Below are positions 6,006-7,503 of a stretch of DNA of 7,503 nucleotides, piece by piece (position 1 is the first letter of the stretch; every line of letters starts with the position of its first letter). Under the pieces are notes generated by a model. The model worked only from the letters and a program-made list of their open reading frames with translations. It did not search any database and had not been told where the DNA came from. The stretch is from the NCBI GenBank assembly GCA_938003515.1, contig CALKYL010000358.1, positions 1 through 7,503 of the forward strand, read 5' to 3'. The translations under genes and the position numbers were made by a program. This DNA is from an uncultured bacterium (GTDB taxonomy: Bacteria; Planctomycetota; UBA1135; UBA2386).

Positions 6006-6779
6006 ATGGGCCTGATGAACGGAAAGAACGTCGTGATCTTCGGCGTGGCCAACAAGCGGTCGATCGCCTGGGGCATCGCCCAGGCGCTGCAGCGCGAGGG
6101 CGCGCGGCTGGCGTTCGGCTACCAGAACGACCGCATGGGCGAGGCCGTCAAGAAGCTCGCCGCCGAGCTGCCCGAGGCGCCCTTCCTCGGCGCGTGCGAC
6201 GTCACCGTCGACGGAGACATCGAGCGATTCTTCGAGAGCCTCGGCAAGGAGTTCGGTCAGCTCGACGGCCTCGTGCACTCGATCGCGTTCGCCAAGCGGG
6301 AAGAGCTCGGCGGCAACTTCGTCGACACCAGCTGGGACGGCTTCTCGCTCGCGCAGCAGGTCAGCGCGTGGTCGCTGATCGGTCTCGTCAAGGGCGCGAT
6401 GCCGCTGATGGAGGGCCGCGACGCGAGCGTCGTCTGCCTGAGCTACTACGGCGCCGAGAAGGTCGTCAAGAACTACAACGTCATGGGCGTCGCCAAGGCG
6501 GCGCTCGAAGCGAGCACGCGCTACCTCGCCAACGACGTCGGCCCGCGCGGCGTGCGCGTCAACGCGATCTCCGCCGGACCGATCAAGACCGTCTCCGCGA
6601 TGGGCGTCGCCGACTTCGGTTCCTTGCTCGACACGATGGCCGAGAAGGCTCCCCTGCGGCGCAACGTCGACCAGGCGGACGTCGGCAACACCGCGGCGTT
6701 CCTCCTGTCGCCGCTGTCGCGCGGCATCACCGGCCAGACGATCTACGTCGACGCCGGCTACAGCATCCTCGGCATCTGA
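6006..6779 (+). CDS. fabI: Enoyl-[acyl-carrier-protein] reductase (NADH-type, FabI)
   Basis: Catalyses the last reduction of each elongation cycle in type II fatty-acid synthesis, converting trans-2-enoyl-ACP to acyl-ACP with NAD(P)H in the cytoplasm. 257 residues, a normal FabI length. It is an atypical short-chain dehydrogenase: the nucleotide-binding loop is GVANKRSIAWGIA (13-25), characteristic of FabI. The FabI active-site pair is Tyr147 and Tyr157 with Lys164 in NYNVMGVAK (156-164), matching E. coli Y146, Y156 and K163. SAGPIKT (189-195) and the C-terminal GITGQTIYVDAGYSILG are also typical. Ala94 stands where E. coli has Gly93, a triclosan-contact position; from memory alanine is usual in Firmicutes FabI, so this is not evidence of resistance. 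ATG at 6006 has a good Shine-Dalgarno. No other fatty-acid gene is in view. The 3' end overlaps the converging TPR gene by 22 bases. Confidence 0.97.
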   Translation: MGLMNGKNVVIFGVANKRSIAWGIAQALQREGARLAFGYQNDRMGEAVKKLAAELPEAPFLGACDVTVDGDIERFFESLGKEFGQLDGLVHSIAFAKREELGGNFVDTSWDGFSLAQQVSAWSLIGLVKGAMPLMEGRDASVVCLSYYGAEKVVKNYNVMGVAKAALEASTRYLANDVGPRGVRVNAISAGPIKTVSAMGVADFGSLLDTMAEKAPLRRNVDQADVGNTAAFLLSPLSRGITGQTIYVDAGYSILGI

Positions 6780-7503
6780 CCGCGGCCGCCGTCCGCGGGC
6801 TCCGCGAGCCAGCGCTCGACGCGCCGGCGCTCGTCGCGCGACAGCTGCCGGCTGCGCGCGTCCGCGGCCATGAGCCGCTCGAGCAGCGCGCGGGCGCCCG
6901 CGACGTCGCCGCTCTCCACCAGGAGGGACGCGAGGTTCAAGAGCGCCCCGGCGTGCTCGGGATCGCGTTCGAGCGCGGCCAGATACGCGGCGCGGGCGGC
7001 CTCGGGCCGGGCCGTCAGCGCGGCGACCACCCCGACCCGGAAGCGCACCTCCGCGCTGCCCGGGAACAGCTCGGCGAGCCTGCCGAGCCGCTCGGCCGCC
7101 GCGGAGCGCTGCTCGTCGCGCGCGGCGTCGTCTCCGCGTTCCTCCGCGAGCTCGGCGGCGCGCAGCAGCGCCGCGACGACCGCGAGCGCGGCGTCCTCGT
7201 CGCCCGGGGCGAGTTCGAAGCAGCGCGCGAACGCGCGTGCCGCGCCCTCGGCCTGCCGCTGGGCGGACACGAGCGACGCCGGCGGGATGCCCTGCGGCAC
7301 CTCCGCGACGCGCAGCAGGCACGCGCCGAGCCGGAACCAGGCCGTCGCGTCGTCCGGGCGCAGGCCGACGTAGGCCTGCAGGTGCGGCAGCGCGGCGCGC
7401 TCCTCGCCGAGTTCGTAGCGGTAGGTGCCGGCGATGCCGAGCAGCGCCGCCCGCTCCGACGGGGACGCCGCGCCGGCGCGCTGCAGCGCGTCCTCGGCGG
7501 CGG
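6758..7503 (-). CDS. Tetratricopeptide-repeat protein, N-terminus outside window
   Basis: The frame runs unbroken from the right edge of the window to TAG at 6760-6758, giving 247 residues. In-frame GTG codons, such as the one at 7300, lie inside a repeat and are not good starts, so the true 5' end is beyond the window. The sequence is Ala/Leu/Arg/Glu-rich helical pairs of TPR type. Numbered from the first full codon: ALLGIAGTYRYELG (18-31) with LQAYVGLRPDD (41-51); ATAWFRLGACLL (52-63) with AARAFARCFELAPGDED; then two clearer units at about 145-210, including AARAAYLAALERDPEHAGALLNLASLL and its neighbour. Two units carry insertions of about 10-15 residues, one charged and probably helical. 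A basic, non-repeat tail of about 35 residues ends the protein. TPRs mediate protein-protein contacts; partner and function cannot be read from this part. No signal peptide can be judged because the N-terminus is missing. It overlaps fabI tail to tail by 22 bases. Confidence 0.82.
   Translation of the reverse strand, partial: AAEDALQRAGAASPSERAALLGIAGTYRYELGEERAALPHLQAYVGLRPDDATAWFRLGACLLRVAEVPQGIPPASLVSAQRQAEGAARAFARCFELAPGDEDAALAVVAALLRAAELAEERGDDAARDEQRSAAAERLGRLAELFPGSAEVRFRVGVVAALTARPEAARAAYLAALERDPEHAGALLNLASLLVESGDVAGARALLERLMAADARSRQLSRDERRRVERWLAEPADGGRGQMPRML
6780..6810 (+). terminator. Tandem hairpins directly after fabI
   Basis: Starting on the base after the fabI stop, CCGCGG at 6780-6785 can pair with CCGCGG at 6793-6798 around a 7-base loop. 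GGCTC (6798-6802) can pair with GAGCC (6806-6810) around a 3-base loop; the two stems share base 6798. No T-run follows, so a classical intrinsic terminator is not shown. The whole structure lies inside the C-terminal coding part of the opposing TPR gene, which limits how far it can be a dedicated signal. Confidence 0.3.

Noticed and set aside
6285..6290. Ala94 of FabI as a sign of triclosan or diazaborine resistance.
   Set aside because: Resistance at this site is linked to larger residues such as valine; alanine is, as I recall, the normal residue in many sensitive FabI enzymes.
7298..7300. GTG as the start of the TPR gene.
   Set aside because: The same frame continues upstream to the window edge with good TPR sequence (ATAWFRLGACLL and RYELG), so this codon is an internal valine.
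4767..7322. An 851-codon minus-strand open frame opposite mutY and fabI.
   Set aside because: It is antisense to two genes with clear catalytic residues, its translation is Arg/Gly/Ala/Asp-rich with no domain, and it also overlaps the better TPR frame on its own strand.
1..7503. CRISPR array, tRNA or rRNA gene, insertion sequence, toxin-antitoxin pair or defence system.
   Set aside because: Coding sequence fills nearly the whole window, the largest gap is 159 bases, and I saw no direct-repeat array, cloverleaf, transposase or toxin motif.

Overview
This is a gene-dense piece of a very GC-rich bacterial chromosome (about 70 % G+C by eye, not counted). It carries six protein-coding genes and no recognisable RNA gene, insertion sequence, CRISPR array or prophage gene. 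The GyrA active-site region has the form Y-H-P-H-G-E-S-x-x-Y-P followed later by D-G-x-P-P-A-A-M-R-Y-T-E. I associate the proline and the paired prolines with Planctomycetota, Chlamydiae and relatives rather than with Proteobacteria or Actinobacteria. I therefore suggest a high-GC planctomycete-like bacterium; this rests on recalled family sequences, not on a search.

Layout from left to right. Positions 1-936 (+) hold the C-terminal ~311 residues of an iron-sulfur photolyase/cryptochrome of the PhrB (FeS-BCP) type; its N-terminal ~200 residues lie outside the window. After only 10 bases comes the converging pair gyrA-yqeY on the minus strand: gyrA (3871-1394) is followed after 3 bases by yqeY (1390-947), whose Shine-Dalgarno sequence lies in the last two sense codons of gyrA. 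A 159-base divergent spacer (3872-4030) separates gyrA from a plus-strand pair: a stand-alone CinA N-terminal-domain protein (4031-4864) overlapping mutY (4857-5921) by 8 bases. After 84 bases comes fabI (6006-6779, +). It converges on, and overlaps by 22 bases, a minus-strand TPR-repeat gene (6758-7503) whose 5' end is outside the window.

Four of the six products concern DNA integrity or topology: photolyase for UV lesions, gyrase for supercoiling, MutY for oxidised guanine mispairs, and the CinA-like protein of a family historically called damage-inducible. FabI belongs to fatty-acid synthesis and YqeY to a family related to the tRNA-binding tail of GatB. I see housekeeping genes in short operons, not a defence island or a mobile system, and no convincing undescribed multi-gene system. 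The points most worth a second look are the proline in the quinolone pocket of GyrA, the short third-to-fourth cysteine spacing in the photolyase, the single-domain CinA with an altered N-terminal motif, the degenerate C-terminal domain of MutY, and the tight overlaps between genes.
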